64,000 nucleotides of DNA from Crambe crambe (GCA_963924555.1 OZ004583.1:434001-498000), one strand, 5' to 3'; shown: positions 1 through 15,400, counted from the stretch's first letter. A program made the numbers and translations. The notes: generated from the sequence alone by a model not told the origin.

Positions 1-1
1 A

Positions 2-973
2 GACTTGTTGGACCGGTTCGACTTGATTCTGGAAAAAGCTACACAACAGCCAGAAGAGAAAAAAACACTCCATAAGAATGAAGAAGATACCAGCTGTGTC
101 TTCATGTGTCCACGGTTGGAGGACCCCAAAGTGAGTGGATAGACTTGTTCAGCATATGTCAAGTGCTATTACATGTTCTTTTCTTAGACTTTATGCCCTA
201 GTTGCTAGGTTATTAATGTGTGCTGTGCCCTTGACAATAGTTGATGGATTTTTGAATGACTAACATAACTTGCTTATGGGGATCTTTCAGCACTACTTTA
301 TTTAAAGCTGCAGATAGGCATATATAATTAGCCATAGCAAGAAATACTATGTAGAATCTTGTGTGTATTTATACTCGTATCCTCTTCTTTTTTTTCTTCT
401 TTTTTTTTCCAGTTTAAGGACAAACTAGTGACCATCCTCAACTTTACAGCTCTTTTGATAGAGCATTCTTATGCCCGTCACATATATAATTCCATAGAGG
501 TAAGGAGTAATTCAGGATCCCCACCCTAATGTGAGCCCACCATCTGTCCTGCAGCATTTATGTGTCCTGTTAGCCTGTCCTGATCTGGATGTGGTGCTTG
601 CTGTCCTGAATCTCTTGTACGTATTCAGCAAGCGTTCCAACTTCATATCTCGCCTGAGCAACAAGAAAAGGATGCACATAAACCATTACCTGGAGTACTT
701 GGGAGAGGTGCGTGCTTTTCTAAACATTTTATTGATACAGCCAGCTTTATACCCACACATGACTAGTATGTGCATTCAAGCTTTCAGTCTACTTTCTGTT
801 GCTTGTAGTCATGGGGAGGAAAGCAGAATGGATTTGGGCTGGCCAAGTGCTGCTCCAACATAAAGAAGACAGTAAGTTCCAATGTAGACAGAGTGTGTAT
901 GTATGTATGTATGTATGTATGTATGTATGTATGTATGTATGTATGTATGTATGTATGTGGGCTAGGGTATTTG

Positions 974-1007
<34 letters not shown>

Positions 1008-3406
1008 TGTGATTTCCATATGGGGTGTACTTAGGACTTTTGACCTTTTACTTTGACCTTTTCTCTTTACATGGCTATTGTGTCTCAGGGTTTTTCTGAG
1101 ACTTGTACTGGTGTATACTTTGAGTACCAGCCCGAAGAAAAGGCACAGGACACCACCCAGGTATTGCCAAGATTAGCAACCCTAGTTTGCTGACTCAGCA
1201 CTCCTTGGGATAATAATGATTTTACTCCAGATGATGCTCACTCATCAGCAAGGGACAATCACTGAATCCATCATTCTGCAAGATGTGGATCAGATTCAGG
1301 AGACAATCCCTGAGCTGATGACTCGTCTCACTGCTGATCGCCTCATCCCCCATGTCAACCAGATGCAACTGCTCTCCAGGATCAGACTGGCCAGAAACTT
1401 CCCCAGCTCCATGCAAAGACGAAAATTGGTTATGGCCCGCCTCCAGGCCATCTCAATCTTAGGTGATGAGTTACTTAACGAGTTAGCAACATTCTCCTCT
1501 TTCCATCTCCCTCTCCTCCTCCTTAACACCTCCCCTCCCCTTCCTCTTTTCACCTCCTTCCCCTCCCTCTTTTCACCTTCCTCCCCTCCCTCTTTCACTT
1601 CTCTTCCCTCCTTTTCTTTCCACTTCCCTCCCCTCCTTCTTTTCACCGCCTCCTCCCTCCCTCCCTCCCTCTTTCCACCTCATTTGATATTTGTATATCA
1701 CACAGTATACTCGGTTGGACCTGCTGAAATAGTGGATCCTCTTATCTATGATGGATTTGTTGAGGAGCTGGTTGAAGTACTGGAATTCAGGGACACAAGC
1801 ATTATGGTCAGTCATGTTAGTATCGAAAGTGAAAATATTATGACAACAATGGAATACTTGTAGTAATAAATTCATTAGGTTTGTAGGGATAGAGGTTTGC
1901 TATCAGTTTAGATGGGATCAAAGGACATAATTATTGTTATAGCAAATTGGGTACATGTGTTAGTGGGATGTTTATACTACAGGAAATCAAGGCAGCAGTT
2001 CTGAGGACCCTCACAGCCATTATCCACTTGGAAAGAGACCCAAGGCAAGACATTTTTATCATTGAATATCTATTAGAGTACACTTTCCATTTTCCTTTCC
2101 TTCAGACTTGCCACCATCATCGAGGCAACTGGGGCAGCCACCTATCATGGTTTCCTTCCCTCCATGGTCAGAGAATGTGTGACTACCTTCACTTCTGCTG
2201 ATGACCCAGTCTCTCTAGAAGAGTCAGAATTCCCCCTCACCTTTGCAACTGCCCTCTTCTCGTTCCTCTACCATCTAGCCACTTACGAAGCCAGTGAGTC
2301 TCAAAATCAATACCTCTCTTTTCCCTTCTTTGACTCACTTATTCCATTCAGGTGGTGATGCGTTAGTGACTAGTGGCATAATGGAGTCCCTTCTCCAAGT
2401 GTTGGAGTGGAAAGCATTTGAACCTATGAATATCACAGTGAGTATTAATTACTTCCATCTATGTGCTAACTGAAGCAATTCATCAATCTCTTTATGTAGT
2501 TGGTGACTCGTGCAGTGCGTGTAATCGACTTGATCACAGGTCTTGACATGTCTGCTTTCCACAGCCAAGGTGGCTGGAATAAGATGCTGGATCGTTTGGA
2601 GCAGGAAGTGGCTTACTGTGCCCGGGAAGTTCCCGGAATCCTACCCTCAGAACTTAAACCTGCCAAGATGTCAGCTAATGGTGGGGGCAGTGATGGCAAG
2701 GGACAGAAGTCGAGAGAGGGGGGCGAATCAGGTGACCAGTCAACCAGTGAAGACCTGGTTCTCCTTCGTTATGAAGAAACCCGTATGGAAACAAGTGTGA
2801 ATGAGTTGGACACCACGTTAAAGCAATCAGAGGAGCAGGATAAGAGAGAAGGGGGTGTGGCAGAAGATGGAGGACCTTTGATATGCATGCCCGAGAGAGC
2901 AGCACTGATCAAATCCATCCTCAACTTCTTGAAAAAAGCAATTCCTGAACCTACCTTTGCAGAGAATATCAGAACATGTACGTCAATTCCTATATTGCAT
3001 TTTTTATTAATAATTGTTTTCTATTTTCATATAGTTGTGGATTCATCCTTGCCTCGTTCTCTAGTGCATATTATCAGTAATGCAGATTACTATGGTCCTT
3101 CTATATACCTACCAGGTAACACCATTCTAATACAAAACTTCCCTAACTACTCTTCAGCTACAGAATTTCATTTCCACTACTCTTTTTATTTGTAGCAACT
3201 GAAGTGACCACAGTGTTCATCTTCCACGAGCCCTCTCAACTCTCAGCGCTGCAGGACAATGGTCTGCCTGGGGTCGTCCTGAACTCCATCATCAGCAAAC
3301 AGATTCCTGTCACTCGTGAAGTCCTCTCCTCTCTCCCCAACATTCTCAGTGCCATGTGCCTCAACTCCAGAGGCTTGCAGGTTAACATTTGTACAAGTTA
3401 TGACTC

Positions 3407-3465
<59 letters not shown>

Positions 3466-6400
3466 GGGATTTTAGAAGTCCAGTTCATTTGACAATACAA
3501 TTTTCCTCCATAATTTTAGGAGTTTATTGCAGCAGAGCCATTTGACCACCTCTTCAGTGTGCTGATCAGCCCCAACTACCTGCCGGCCATGAGGAAGAAG
3601 AAAGGAACAGACCCTGTGGGAGACACCGCCTCCAATCTGGGTGTGGCCATGGATGAACTCATGCGCCACCAACCCACCCTCAGAGTCAACATCATAGCTG
3701 CACTCATACGGGTAAAATAAAATGTCCCATTACCATATAGATTTCTTATATTTGCTGAAACTTTTCCCTTTACCAGATAATTTCTATTGATTTCTTACAG
3801 TTGCTGAAACAGTTGATAGAAATGGGATCGGTGATGGAAGCTGAAACACCACTCGTTCTTAGCAGTGAGGAACCAACTCCCTCTGCTCAGGCCCACCCCA
3901 GTGGCTCACAGCCTGTTGCCAGAGAACAAGAACAGCGCCGTATTTCGGCTTCTCAAGAAGACCATTTGGACTCTGAGAGCGAGAACGAAGCAGAAATAAC
4001 AGACTCAGAGGACGAAGGGAGCACAGAAGGTGATGGTGAGAATGGAAAGGTACTATCAGCAGAGCGCCCACCTGAACCCAGTACAATTGACGATGGTGGA
4101 GTTGATAAATCTCCACCTCCTCTTACGGAATATATTATCAATGTCATTCACTTTCTTGATGCTATTTTGAGCAATAATTCGACAGAGGACCACATTCGAG
4201 AGTTTATTAGTCAAGGTGGGATGAAACCGCTGCTCAATTTGCTCTCTCTCCCTGTCCTGCCCCTCGATTTTCCGTCCTCCACGGCTTGCAATGCCATCAC
4301 CAGTGCTTGTCGTAGCATCATGGTCAGTTGATAAATTTTTTCTTGTTATTAGGTATAAAAAAAAGTACAAAGTTTATCCCTGTGGAAAAATTTCCATGTC
4401 TGGTGTCCATTACTTAATCTGAGACATCTCCCATTTCAGATGTTATTCAATCTCTCTTTCTCCTTTTCTTCATTCTATAGCACATTTCTCATGCCTCAGA
4501 GCTCCTGACAGAGAGCCTCTCTCAACTTTCCTCTCTCCTCTCTGACCTTGCCCCTTTCCTGGATTCCCCAAAAAATGCCAGCAACTCCATCCTCCTCCAA
4601 GAGATCGGCCCACTTTCCAACATGGCCGAGGCAATCAAATCCCCACAAGTCACTCCTGTTCTCCACAAACTGGTAGCCATAAACTCCTTCATTCAACTCT
4701 TTGTGAACTTATCTCGTTCCTGCCAAGCAGGCTACAATGTAAATACAGTAAGAGGAATCAGTTCCTTCACTTTTTATATATAATTATATTTTTTAAATGT
4801 TTAGATCGAATCTCGTCACTTGTGTGTGACCAGCTGGGCCTCTGGTTTGGGTCAAGTTACTCTGCACCAGATCTCCCAGCTTTACCGAGCTCTCGTCTGG
4901 GAAGGATTCATCCTTCTTGCTGTTGCAGCCGGTGAAGATAACTCCATCAAGCGAGTGGATTCCAATGCTACTGAGAAGGAAAATATGCAAGGGGTGGAGT
5001 CACGGGAGACTGTTGTCCCCCACAAACCAGACACTGGTGTTTCAATGGATGTGGACATTGGAGAGTCTGCTGCCACTACCAGTTTGAATAGAGAAACTGA
5101 TCAGGATCAGACCATCATGGAAACTAGCGATCAACAAGGTCCATCTGATGAGCCCAACTCGCCTGCTGCTGTGGTTTCAAAATTGCCCCCCTCCCCGGTC
5201 TCTCATTCCCCTCAAACACAACTCACTCAACATCCATCAATTTTAGTCGAATCACTTAAACAGCTCACACCTCTTCTCACCATCACGTCAAGGGTAGGAC
5301 GATCGTTGGCAGAGTTGATGAGTCTTCTCATTCGTCTTAGCACCAGCCCCCTTCATCGGATCCACAGACGAGGAGCAGGCCATGCCCCCATCTCTCATTA
5401 TCAAGAACCAGCTAAGGAGGCCATCAGCGTGTGTATGGAAGTGACCAACCTCCTGGTGGACAGTCTCAAGTGGGAGGTCCCTATGCCTGAGGCATGCTCC
5501 TCTGCTATGCAGTCACCCATTAGAGACTGGCTCTTTGCTGGGTAAATTTTGAGACGTTACCAGATAATTTAAGGAAGAGATAATGACATTCTATTGATTC
5601 CAGGAGATTTTCTTCTTTCTTCCCTCCTTGTAGAATGACATTTAAGATGTATGCGGTGGATTTTTGTGAGCTGCTGCTCTATGACGAACAGAAGCAGGCT
5701 TATCACATGATGCAACATGCCTTCCAGAAGAAAGAGGCCTTGGAAGCACTCATAAGGTACTTGTAGTTAGATATTTTATTTAATGCACACCACTCCACAC
5801 TGTACTAGCACTCTATGTGTGTAGCAGCCAATTCCAGTCCCATGAATTGGTTTTGCAGTAGGGATGAGTGCCATATCAAACCTGTTGTGTAGTGATATCA
5901 CCAACATCTTGTGCACAAATAGGACTGTTGGGGTCACTACTGCAAACACTGCACAATTCATTACCATCTTTACTTGTGAATTCTATTTAATGCACCCCAT
6001 TTGTCTGTAGTACTTTCCATATGGCATTGGAAATTATTGGTAGACCGGGAGACTCTGGATCAGTTTATGGTAAGTTGGATCAAACTTCAATCCTTATTCC
6101 AAATAATGACCGCTTTGCTCAACAGGAAGTTGCATTGACTTTCTGGAGGCGTGGCTCAATCTTGCTGAGAAGCTTGTGAATGCTTCAGCCATCTTGGATT
6201 CCAGCCATGCTTTGCCAATCCCTCCTTCCACTCAGACCAACGGCAAGAAGCTCATGTTTAGTCCCATCTTCAATCCCTTAGCCTTTGTCATTCAAGCTCA
6301 GAAGGTGCTTAATTATAATAAGAATCAATTAACCTAATTAATTGTGTTTGTAAGATGATAAGTAGGGGGTATCCCTTAATAAATTCCATTAATTATGGCT

Positions 6401-9400
6401 TGCAGGCAATTTTCCCTTGTCTGATGGAACTGTGGCAATCTCCTCAGCTCTTCAAACTCAACCCTAAAGTAGTTGAACTACTCATCGCCACCGTGCGACA
6501 TTTCTACAGCAGCGAGAAACTCATAGACTCCAAATTCACTGAGTTCTTCAAGTCAGAATTCCCTGGTGCTGCAGGATCCAAAGCTACCGGTAAATCCGCT
6601 ACCACGAGTACTGCGGTGGCTGAACCTGTGGGGGATAGAACCCCAGGATCTACAACCAGTGCTCCAGCAACAGGGGCGGCGGCACCAGCAACAGGGGCGG
6701 CGGCACCAGCAACAGGGGTGGCGGCACCCCCTCCACCTCCCCCTCCCTCCTCTCAGCCTCCAGCCCACCCGAGTGTTAACCCCCACTACCTCCAGCAGCT
6801 GACTGACATGGGATTCTCACGAGAACGTGCAGAAGAAGCACTGGTGGCTTGTGCCAACGATGTTCAGGCTGCCATGGATTGGATTTTCATTCATCCCAGT
6901 CCTGGACCTTCATCTGCTGCTACAGATGTGAGCCATAATTATTATGGCATGGCACTTACATGTGGGATGACTTGTATGACATGTGCATTACATGTGGCAT
7001 GTAATTACATGTGGTATCTACATTACATGTAGAATGACTTGTATGACATGTGGCATATACATTACATGTGGCATGTTGTACGTGTATGTTATGATATATC
7101 CCTCTACATAGCAACAAGGAGATGAAGATTTGTCAGAGGAGGAACAGATCAGACGAGCCATTGCCCTCTCCCTTGGCCAGGACGTTGACACCGAAGCCAA
7201 GGAGAAGGAGGAAGCAAAGAAAAAAGAAGAGGAAGCAAAGATCCAGAAACAGTTGGAGGAGAAAGAGAGGGAACGGAAAGCAATGGAGCCACTTGACAAG
7301 GCCTTGTTGGATAAGTTTAGTGACATGCTTCTTCCTGGGTGCCTGGACCTTGCAGCTTCCATCTCGGAGAGTGTGTATCGTGTGTGTGATTTGATTTCTG
7401 CTCTGGCCAAAAGGAATGGCGAAAGCTGGAAGAATAATGCTCTCAACACAGTCCACGATGGAGTGAGTCTCCTACATAATAATTATCCTACACCTCTTTT
7501 AGTATACTACTGCCACATACTTCAGTATACCATGGATTAATAATTGCAGGTCCTGGAATGTGTGAAAAAACTTGCTGAAAAGTTGAAAGAGAGCGAAGCA
7601 TGTATCGTAGCAGAAGAAGATCGTGATTCTGCAGCTTGCAAGATTCTCCTCCTGACCTTACTCATGGAGGTATATGGGTTAGCTTTGTCCTGAAATAACA
7701 CATTACATCATCTTTCCAATAAATATTTAGGAAATGCCTCTCTCCTGTGCTCGAGTGGTGTGCGAGGAAGAGCTGCTATCCCACTGTCTCGTCCTCCTCC
7801 AGGTCACGCAGACTAAGCTCTCCTCTGCTCCCCCAGCGTCCACAGCTGAACCCACTCCCACTCCTAAATGGTTAGGCCCCCTTTTGCTTCTATTAGATGT
7901 GTGGGAGAAAACGTTAACAATAGCAAAATGGACAAGGCCGCCAAATAAGGTTGGAATCAGGACATCTTTTTTTTCGGTTGGCTACTTAATTTTTTTGTGT
8001 GTGTGTTAGGATTGTACAGTGGTGTGGCAGTGGTTTGACAACACTCGCTGGTGCTCTTACACACATGATATGTGCCATGCCATTGAGAAAGCTTACCTAG
8101 AGGATGAAGTCAGTATCAAGTAAGTGTGAGAGTTTTTAGGGTGAGGGAGATTGTGCATGATCAAGTGTGATGGAATGTTTGCAGTGTAAGAGGTGGACGA
8201 CAACGATTTGAGAACAACCGTAGTGTTTTATACTTTGGACCCATGTTACAGGTGAGTATTACGTTTAAGAAGTGAAAAATGTAATGATACAAAGAGGGGA
8301 GAGGGAAAAAATAAAAAAAGAAAGAGGAAAAAAAATCGCACTGAGCAGGATTCGAACCTGCGCGGGCAGAGCCCATTGGATTTCGAGTCCAACGCCTTAA
8401 CCACTCGGCCATCAGTGCTGATGCCAAAAAATTGGTCAGCTAACAAGCTTTTGTTCTTGTGTTATTCACAGTGCAATACAGAAACGAACACCAATAAACC
8501 AGCACTCAGACTGGAGATCCCAAAATCAGGTATAATACCTCTGTCTCTCTTATCAATACTAATATTATGTACATCTGAATTATCAAGATACACAAACTAC
8601 ATCCCTTGATGACGATGACCCATTCAGTGAAGTCCCATCATTTCAAGAACTCAGAGGAGATCATGCTGTCACGGCCATTAAGTGCTGCACTCACCTCCTC
8701 TCCTGTCCTCTGAATCCCGACACCCTCCATTCTAATCTAAGACTCTGTCTCCGTCTCACAAGAGACCCCAAACTGGCATCCATATTTGCTCGGGAAGGCG
8801 GACCTCAAGCTTTGCTCTCTCTCACTCAGAAATCAGGTTTCAGAGGTTTTGCTTCTTTAGTCACTTTACTTTTCGAACACTGCCTCGAAGACGGCCCCAT
8901 GCTCAGACAAGCCATGGAAGGCATCATCCGAGCAGCTGTTTCTAGCCCCTTCTACAACACCAAAGAAGTCCGCCCCCAACCCATGGGGGGAAGGGAAGTT
9001 TACTATGTCATGAGGAAACTAGGTCCCTGTGCCTGTCGTAACCCTGAACTATTCTTTGAGTTGGTGTGCGACACGATTCGCCTGTGTTCGGAGCTGCCTA
9101 ACCCATCTCTTTATAGTACAACTCAAAGGATCCCACCAACCATGACCAAATGTCTTCCTCCAAAGAAGCTGGAGGTCGTTCCTCTCAATATAGTGCAAAC
9201 TAGTATCATTAATCTTCTCATAGATCACTTATGTGCTGAAACCTCGGACGGTGAACCTAAGACTACTGAGGAAACAACTTCTAAAAGTCCAAACGTAAAA
9301 GTGGATGAAGAGGGAGATGTGACAAGGGTATTACAGTTTGATGGTGGTGATAGGAGGGGACGTGTCCATCATGGCTCGTACAGACGGCAGGGAGGCACGG

Positions 9401-12400
9401 GGAATTTAGATGACGATGATGTCCATTCTGAAGATATGGCAGTAGATGGTGAGGATGCTAACAGCTCTCGGATACCAAGTTCACTGGGTGCAGCTACCAC
9501 AAGTTCTAGTCCAGCTGAAGAGAGAGACGGTCCTGGAGGTACGGGAAATAAGAGTGAGAATGCTACCCATGACCGACCTCTCATGTCTAAAGCAGCCATC
9601 CTTCGACTTTTATCTGAACTAGTGGAAAGGTACCCATCCTGTGCAAGACTGATATCAGAAAGTTCTAGAAAGATCAAAGTCGATGGGCAGTCCACAGCCA
9701 AGGAAATGACAGTTTTGGCATTCGTATTTGATCACCTTCTTCCAGCCTCGTATAGCACATCTGGTAAAGTTCCCCCCATCGGTAAACTGTCTAAGACCTT
9801 CATTCAATGTCTGGCAGTATCCCATCCATCACCTGAAACAATATCTCTGTTGGTTACAGAGTTCAAACATGCACTCGCACGAGCTTTTATTTTGCCAGAA
9901 TCCACTTCCAAGCATAACCGTGTGCGAGCACTAACAGGTCTCCTGAGTCATATATCAGACCACATCATGGCTGCTAGAGGTGCCTTGAACCCAAGTCACT
10001 TTGCTCGCCTGCTCATCAGAAAGGGCTTCATTTCAGACTTAGCTCGATCAGTCCATAGTCTTAATCTGAACAGCTCTATGCTCCCTGGTACTGTCAATAC
10101 GATTCTCAAACCTCTCGAGGTGCTGACAAAGATTGTGAATCAAGTTGCTGCTGCTGGCAAGAAAGCTGAAGGCGATAAAACACCCAGTACAGCATCTGCT
10201 GCTGGAAACCAAGAAGAAGAAAACCAACAACAACAACAACAGCAACAACAACAACAACAGGAACCTCAGCAAGGGTCACAGGAAACTCCTGAGGTGACTC
10301 AACCATCCACCCAAGTCAGGATCACTGTTGTTACTGAGACCCCTCCAGCAAGTGGTGAAGGGAGTCGTAATGGAGGTGGTGCTCAAACAGTTGAGTCACA
10401 TCATACACCAAGTCAGCCTGAAAATGCTGCAGACACATCTAGAATCAATGGTAATAGCACATTATATGGATGGATTATGTGGTGAGAATTTGTGTGTAAT
10501 TGTTGTAGACTCTTCCAGCTTGGAAGCTGTCCATGAGAGTTTGATTCCACTGGAGGAAGAGGAGGAGGAGGAAGGTATGGATCACCGGTCAAGCCTGCTT
10601 AACGAGGTTGTCACCCTTGCCAGAGATATTGGGAGATCACATTCATTGAGAGGCATGTTATTCTTAAATGATGGAGTGGTGTGCTTTAATTCGAGTATGC
10701 ATTCTTATCAAAATAGGAGAATTGGAAGAACTCTTGGAAACGGCTGAAGACATGGATACACATGAAATAGCAGAACTGTTAGAAGACCCCAACTCCTCCA
10801 TGTCTAGTGATTCCCACCATGATAGACAAGATGATGACGAGGACAATGAGGAAGGGGTGGAGTCATGTGATGATGACCTGACTGACGATGAAGATATGCT
10901 TGATGATGACAGGTATAACTCTGCCGGTGAAGAGGTAAGTGGTATATCCAGTGATCTGGAGTGCTCTCAGTGTACTGTCGTACATGTACAGTTTGATTCC
11001 CCTTCCCCACCTGTACAGAGCTAGAAATAACTGCTGGTTACTGGTTATTTCTGACCATTTCTTGGAAATGGCCTACAGGGTACTGAATGTCTTTATAATG
11101 ACCAGTCAAATTGAGTGCCTTATTTCTAGCTCTGCCTATATGAAACCCTGATGTAGCACAACCTTCAGAGATGTATCGATATTGACTCCACAGGTGGAGG
11201 AGGATGAGTTTGATGACAGTCATAATAGGGGAGAAGGAGAAGATGTTATAGGATCAGAGCTGAGTGATGCTGAAAGCTCTTCCCATGATGATGAGAGTAG
11301 CACCACAGAGATTGAGGGCTTGGGGGACGAGGAGGGAGGTGATGAGGTAAGGGTGGGCATTTATTAGAACTAGAAAGAAAATTTTTTTGAGTTTCTATTA
11401 TGAAAGGATGGACCAGTGTGTTGTTCTGTTGTCAGCCCTGTGTGTTCATACTAGATATGCTTTCCTTGTCTTTACCATCCAGTCTGAAGCAAGTTTGTAT
11501 TCTACTCCACCTCCCAATGCGTCCAACAACCCTTCCAGTTCTGACCCCACGGCCTCAGGAGATAGAGTGCTGGTGGCAGATGCTGCTGTGGAGGTTGACG
11601 TCGTAGGTGAGGGCGAGGAGGGTGGGGATGACGGTGACGATGAAGAAGAGGAGGAGGAGGAAGAAGAGGATGAAGAGGAACTGGATTTGGAGTATTCTTA
11701 TGATGATGAAGATGAAGACATGGGGGATTACCTGCATGTGGATATGCCTTGGAATATACGTGAGTCCAGCTCTTTAAAATTATTATGAAGTATTCACTGA
11801 GTGAATCGGGTGAATATTATAAAAATATTCACCGAGTAGATAGGAAAACGTTCACTAATATGTTTACTTAATGATAAATGTTTACTGAGTAATTTATAGT
11901 GATGAATAAGTTTATTTTTGTAGGTGATCCTGATGTGGATTTGCAGTTTCATGGTGGTATTCCGTCCTTCTTCACAAGGGCATATCACACTCGTCCTTCC
12001 CAAGGCACCACCACTAGTGACTTGGAACAGCATACCGTTGCAGCTCGGACCCTCCCCCAGCACCACCCACTCCTGGTCAGACATGCCGATCATCCTCAAC
12101 AGCTCACCTCCCGTGCTGTAGGAGGCCCCAGCATCCACACGGATCCCACCCCTGCCCCTGTTAATCAGTCCTTGGGAGCAGCTAGAGGAGCATCAGGTCA
12201 AGGGAACGTGGCAGCTGCTACTGTGGGAGGGGCAGGGGCTGTGGATCCTCATCACCATGAATCTGCAATGCAGCAATTGTTGAGCAACATCAGTGCTGCT
12301 GCTGGAACCAACGAAGTCTTAGGATTTGGAGTAGGGTCAATTGGTTCTACACAAAGAAGTAGAGGTGGGTACTAAATAGAATAATAAAACACATTTTAAT

Positions 12401-15400
12401 ATTGCAATTGCTAGGAGGTCATGGTTCACCAGCACAGCCCCTTGACAATGGTTTGGAGTCGACCCACATCCCTACAGCCTATGCTCGTTGGCAGGAGGAG
12501 AGCATTGCCCTGGATGGACATGCCCCCCACCTGTGCATGCGAATTTTGAGGAATGCCATCATCCAGCGCCTGACCCAGATCTACAAGAAGGAAAACTCCT
12601 CCAAAGAGGCAGCAGCCAGTAAAACCCAAACCAGTCAGCCTGCCAGCACGGGAGGCACCACTTCAAATGCAGCTGCTACCGCCACACCTTCATCTATGCC
12701 AGTGCCCTCTGCACCTCAGCGTGCGGATTCAGTCCAGATAGTTCCTGTTGCCCCCCACCCATCTGATCAGGTGACCCCTTCCAGTCACAGTCCTCGAGAA
12801 CCAGGGTCCTCCAGTGTCGACCAGTTGAGGTCTAGTTTGAGACAGGTTGCTGATGCTCTTGCACAAACGGTTGCTGCTGTTCGTACGACAAGGGAGCAGC
12901 TGATGGTTGGGAGAGGGGAAGAAGAGGGAGGAGGGGGCGTCGTCAGTGAGATGGAGGCGGAGACACAGAGGAGCAGGGAGGAGAGAGAGGGTCAAGGAGA
13001 GGGAGAAGAAATGGAGAGTCAAGGAATGAGTCAAAACGCAGCAGTGGTTGTGACTAATGGTGGTGATGCGTCCGGTGGCAATATTGGACCACCCATAGCC
13101 ATGCAAGAAGATGGCTCTGTAATGCAGATCACATCTGTCAGCTATCCCACAACTACTGATGCAGTCGTTGAAGCAACAACGACAACAATGACATCAACAG
13201 GTGTGGTGGAAACAATAACAACAGGTGTAGTCATAACAACCACTGAAGTAGCATCTGCAAATGTATCAAGTTCTGTTCCCACCTCTACAACCTCTACCAC
13301 TCATCCGGTCCTCTCAACTTTCGATGGTTCACAGGAATCTGCTGCTGCCACACTAGCCAGCACAGATCCTAACGATCCTCTACACACCTTCTTCTCTGCA
13401 ATAGTAGGAGGACCTGCCCCACCCCTTCCTGATCCAAGCTCCACCCATTCCACTCTGCAGTCCTCATCACAAACGTCCACTCCATTCAGCACCACAACTA
13501 CAGTCACTACCACCTCACCTTCCCCCCGGCTCCCCGTCTTCACCCAGCTTCATCATCCCAATTCCGATTCCACTCAGTCTCCTTCCAGAACTGAAAACAC
13601 TCAGAGTTCTATTCCCATGTCAGTCATACAGGATAGCAGAACCAATATTGGAGAATCAGCATCACAAAGTAATGCCGCTACTGCAAATGGTGAATCGACT
13701 TCTTCCAACTTAAGTGCTGAGCTCTCATCTCAGATGAATCTGTTCTTTAGCTCCAGAAGCCAAAGTCAAGAGGCAATAGATGCCAGGACGTCTAACTTGG
13801 CAGAGGAATTAGCAAGAGTCGTGTCACAGCTCATTCCACCATCTGCAGCAGTTTCATCAGTGTCTTCTTCCGGATCTTCTTTATCTCCATCATCCTCTGC
13901 TGAGGTTAGAACTAGTAGTGGAGGGGAGTTGGTATCAGTACAGTCTCCAAGCCCCTCGGACACACTGGCCCCTCTACTTATGTCCTCGTTACAGATGCCT
14001 ACTGGTAGTGACGGGGGTATGTCCACAAGTGGTCCTACAACTGAAACCACACCCACTGTGCCCACTACTGATCAAGTCAGGACACCTCAGCAGCAAACTC
14101 CCACTACCGAGCAGCCACCTACAATGGACGAGCAAACTGGCCAGCAACAATCGTCGTCCACTTCCTCAGTGACTATCACACCATTCCCTATCCTCCCCCA
14201 GTCAGCTCTAGACTTAGTTTATCATGACCACCAGCTCACTACAACACCATCTTACCCTCTACCCACTTTCACTCCTACCACCATATCCTCTGTCATCACA
14301 CCTACTGCAGTAACATCCAATGCCAACACTGTAGCCCCAAGTATGCTAACACCAGCTTCCAATACAGCACCTTTGGCAGTTTCTTCTCCACAGCAAGCAG
14401 TCGTATCTCTTCCCTCGATCACCGAATCTCCTTCCTCTTCAACAACAATAACAACAACAACTGCTTCCACTGAGACGCCTTCCACTCAAGCAGCAGCAGC
14501 TGCGATGCAAGCCACCTCCACACTGACGCCGATAGACCCCACCTTCCTGGCTGCCCTGCCGGACACCATCAGGCAGGAGGTGATGGTTCAGCACGAGAGG
14601 GAACAGAGGCTCCTGCGAGTTCGGCAAGAAGTCAGCTCAATCAGTCCGGAATTCCTGGCAGCCCTTCCACCCAATATCCAGGAAGAGGTAAAATTTATGT
14701 ACAGTATCTTTATAAAATGGATTTTTTTTTTGTTATTATTATTATTATTTTTATTTTTTATTTTTTTTTGAAGAACTCGCTATTACCTACGTATGTTTAT
14801 TGTGCAGGTTCTTCAGCAAGAACGTCTTGAACGTGCTCGCCAGAATCCGACTTCTATTGCTGCAAGGGAGTCTGTGGACAATGCCTCCTTCTTCCAAAAC
14901 CTTCCCCCTGATCTCCGACGAGCCATCCTGTCTGACATGGACGACTCCTTGATCAGTCACCTCCCAGAGGACATGGTCACAGAAGCACGTGCCCTTCGAC
15001 AGGAGAGAGACTCTAGGAGACGCCAAATGCTGGAGCAGAGACATGCTTTTCTTGAGAGAATGATGGAGGAAGCTCATATCCGATCCAGTCAGAGCACTGG
15101 AGAGAGTGGATTGCTTCCTCCGACCAGCTGGCCTCAGTTGAGCTCGCAGGGGATGCGATATGCTGTGGTTAATCTTAACCCTCACATGTTGGATAGTCAT
15201 TCTGTTCTGAGCGGTATGCAACTTGGGGGTGCATATCTGGGTCGTGGACCCTTAGGTTCTCACCACTCAAGAGGTGGTGACCAAAACAGCAAACAGATGC
15301 TCGATCAGGAAGCTCTCACTTGCTTACTCGTTTTGCTATTTCTGGACCAGACGAAACTCCACAATAACCGCCTTCATCGGATCATCAAGAATCTCTCTCA

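Larger units (their letters stand above)
413..4747 (+). other. HUWE1: HUWE1 N-terminal armadillo-like region (DUF908/DUF913)
   Basis: This stretch encodes the helical-repeat scaffold that forms part of the substrate-binding ring in HUWE1. Conserved blocks include [15 protein letters not shown] (809-871), [16 protein letters not shown] (1983-2044), [14 protein letters not shown] (2106-2293), [10 protein letters not shown] with REVLSSLPN (3196-3380), and [11 protein letters not shown] followed by GDTASNLG and [10 protein letters not shown] (3520-3711). The assignment rests on recognising these blocks; the two Pfam boundaries were not computed. Confidence 0.85.

Noticed and set aside
8161-8427. 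Minus-strand frame beginning [17 protein letters not shown]
   Set aside because: This is translation through the tRNA-Ser gene; such peptides are a common artefact of tRNA sequence.
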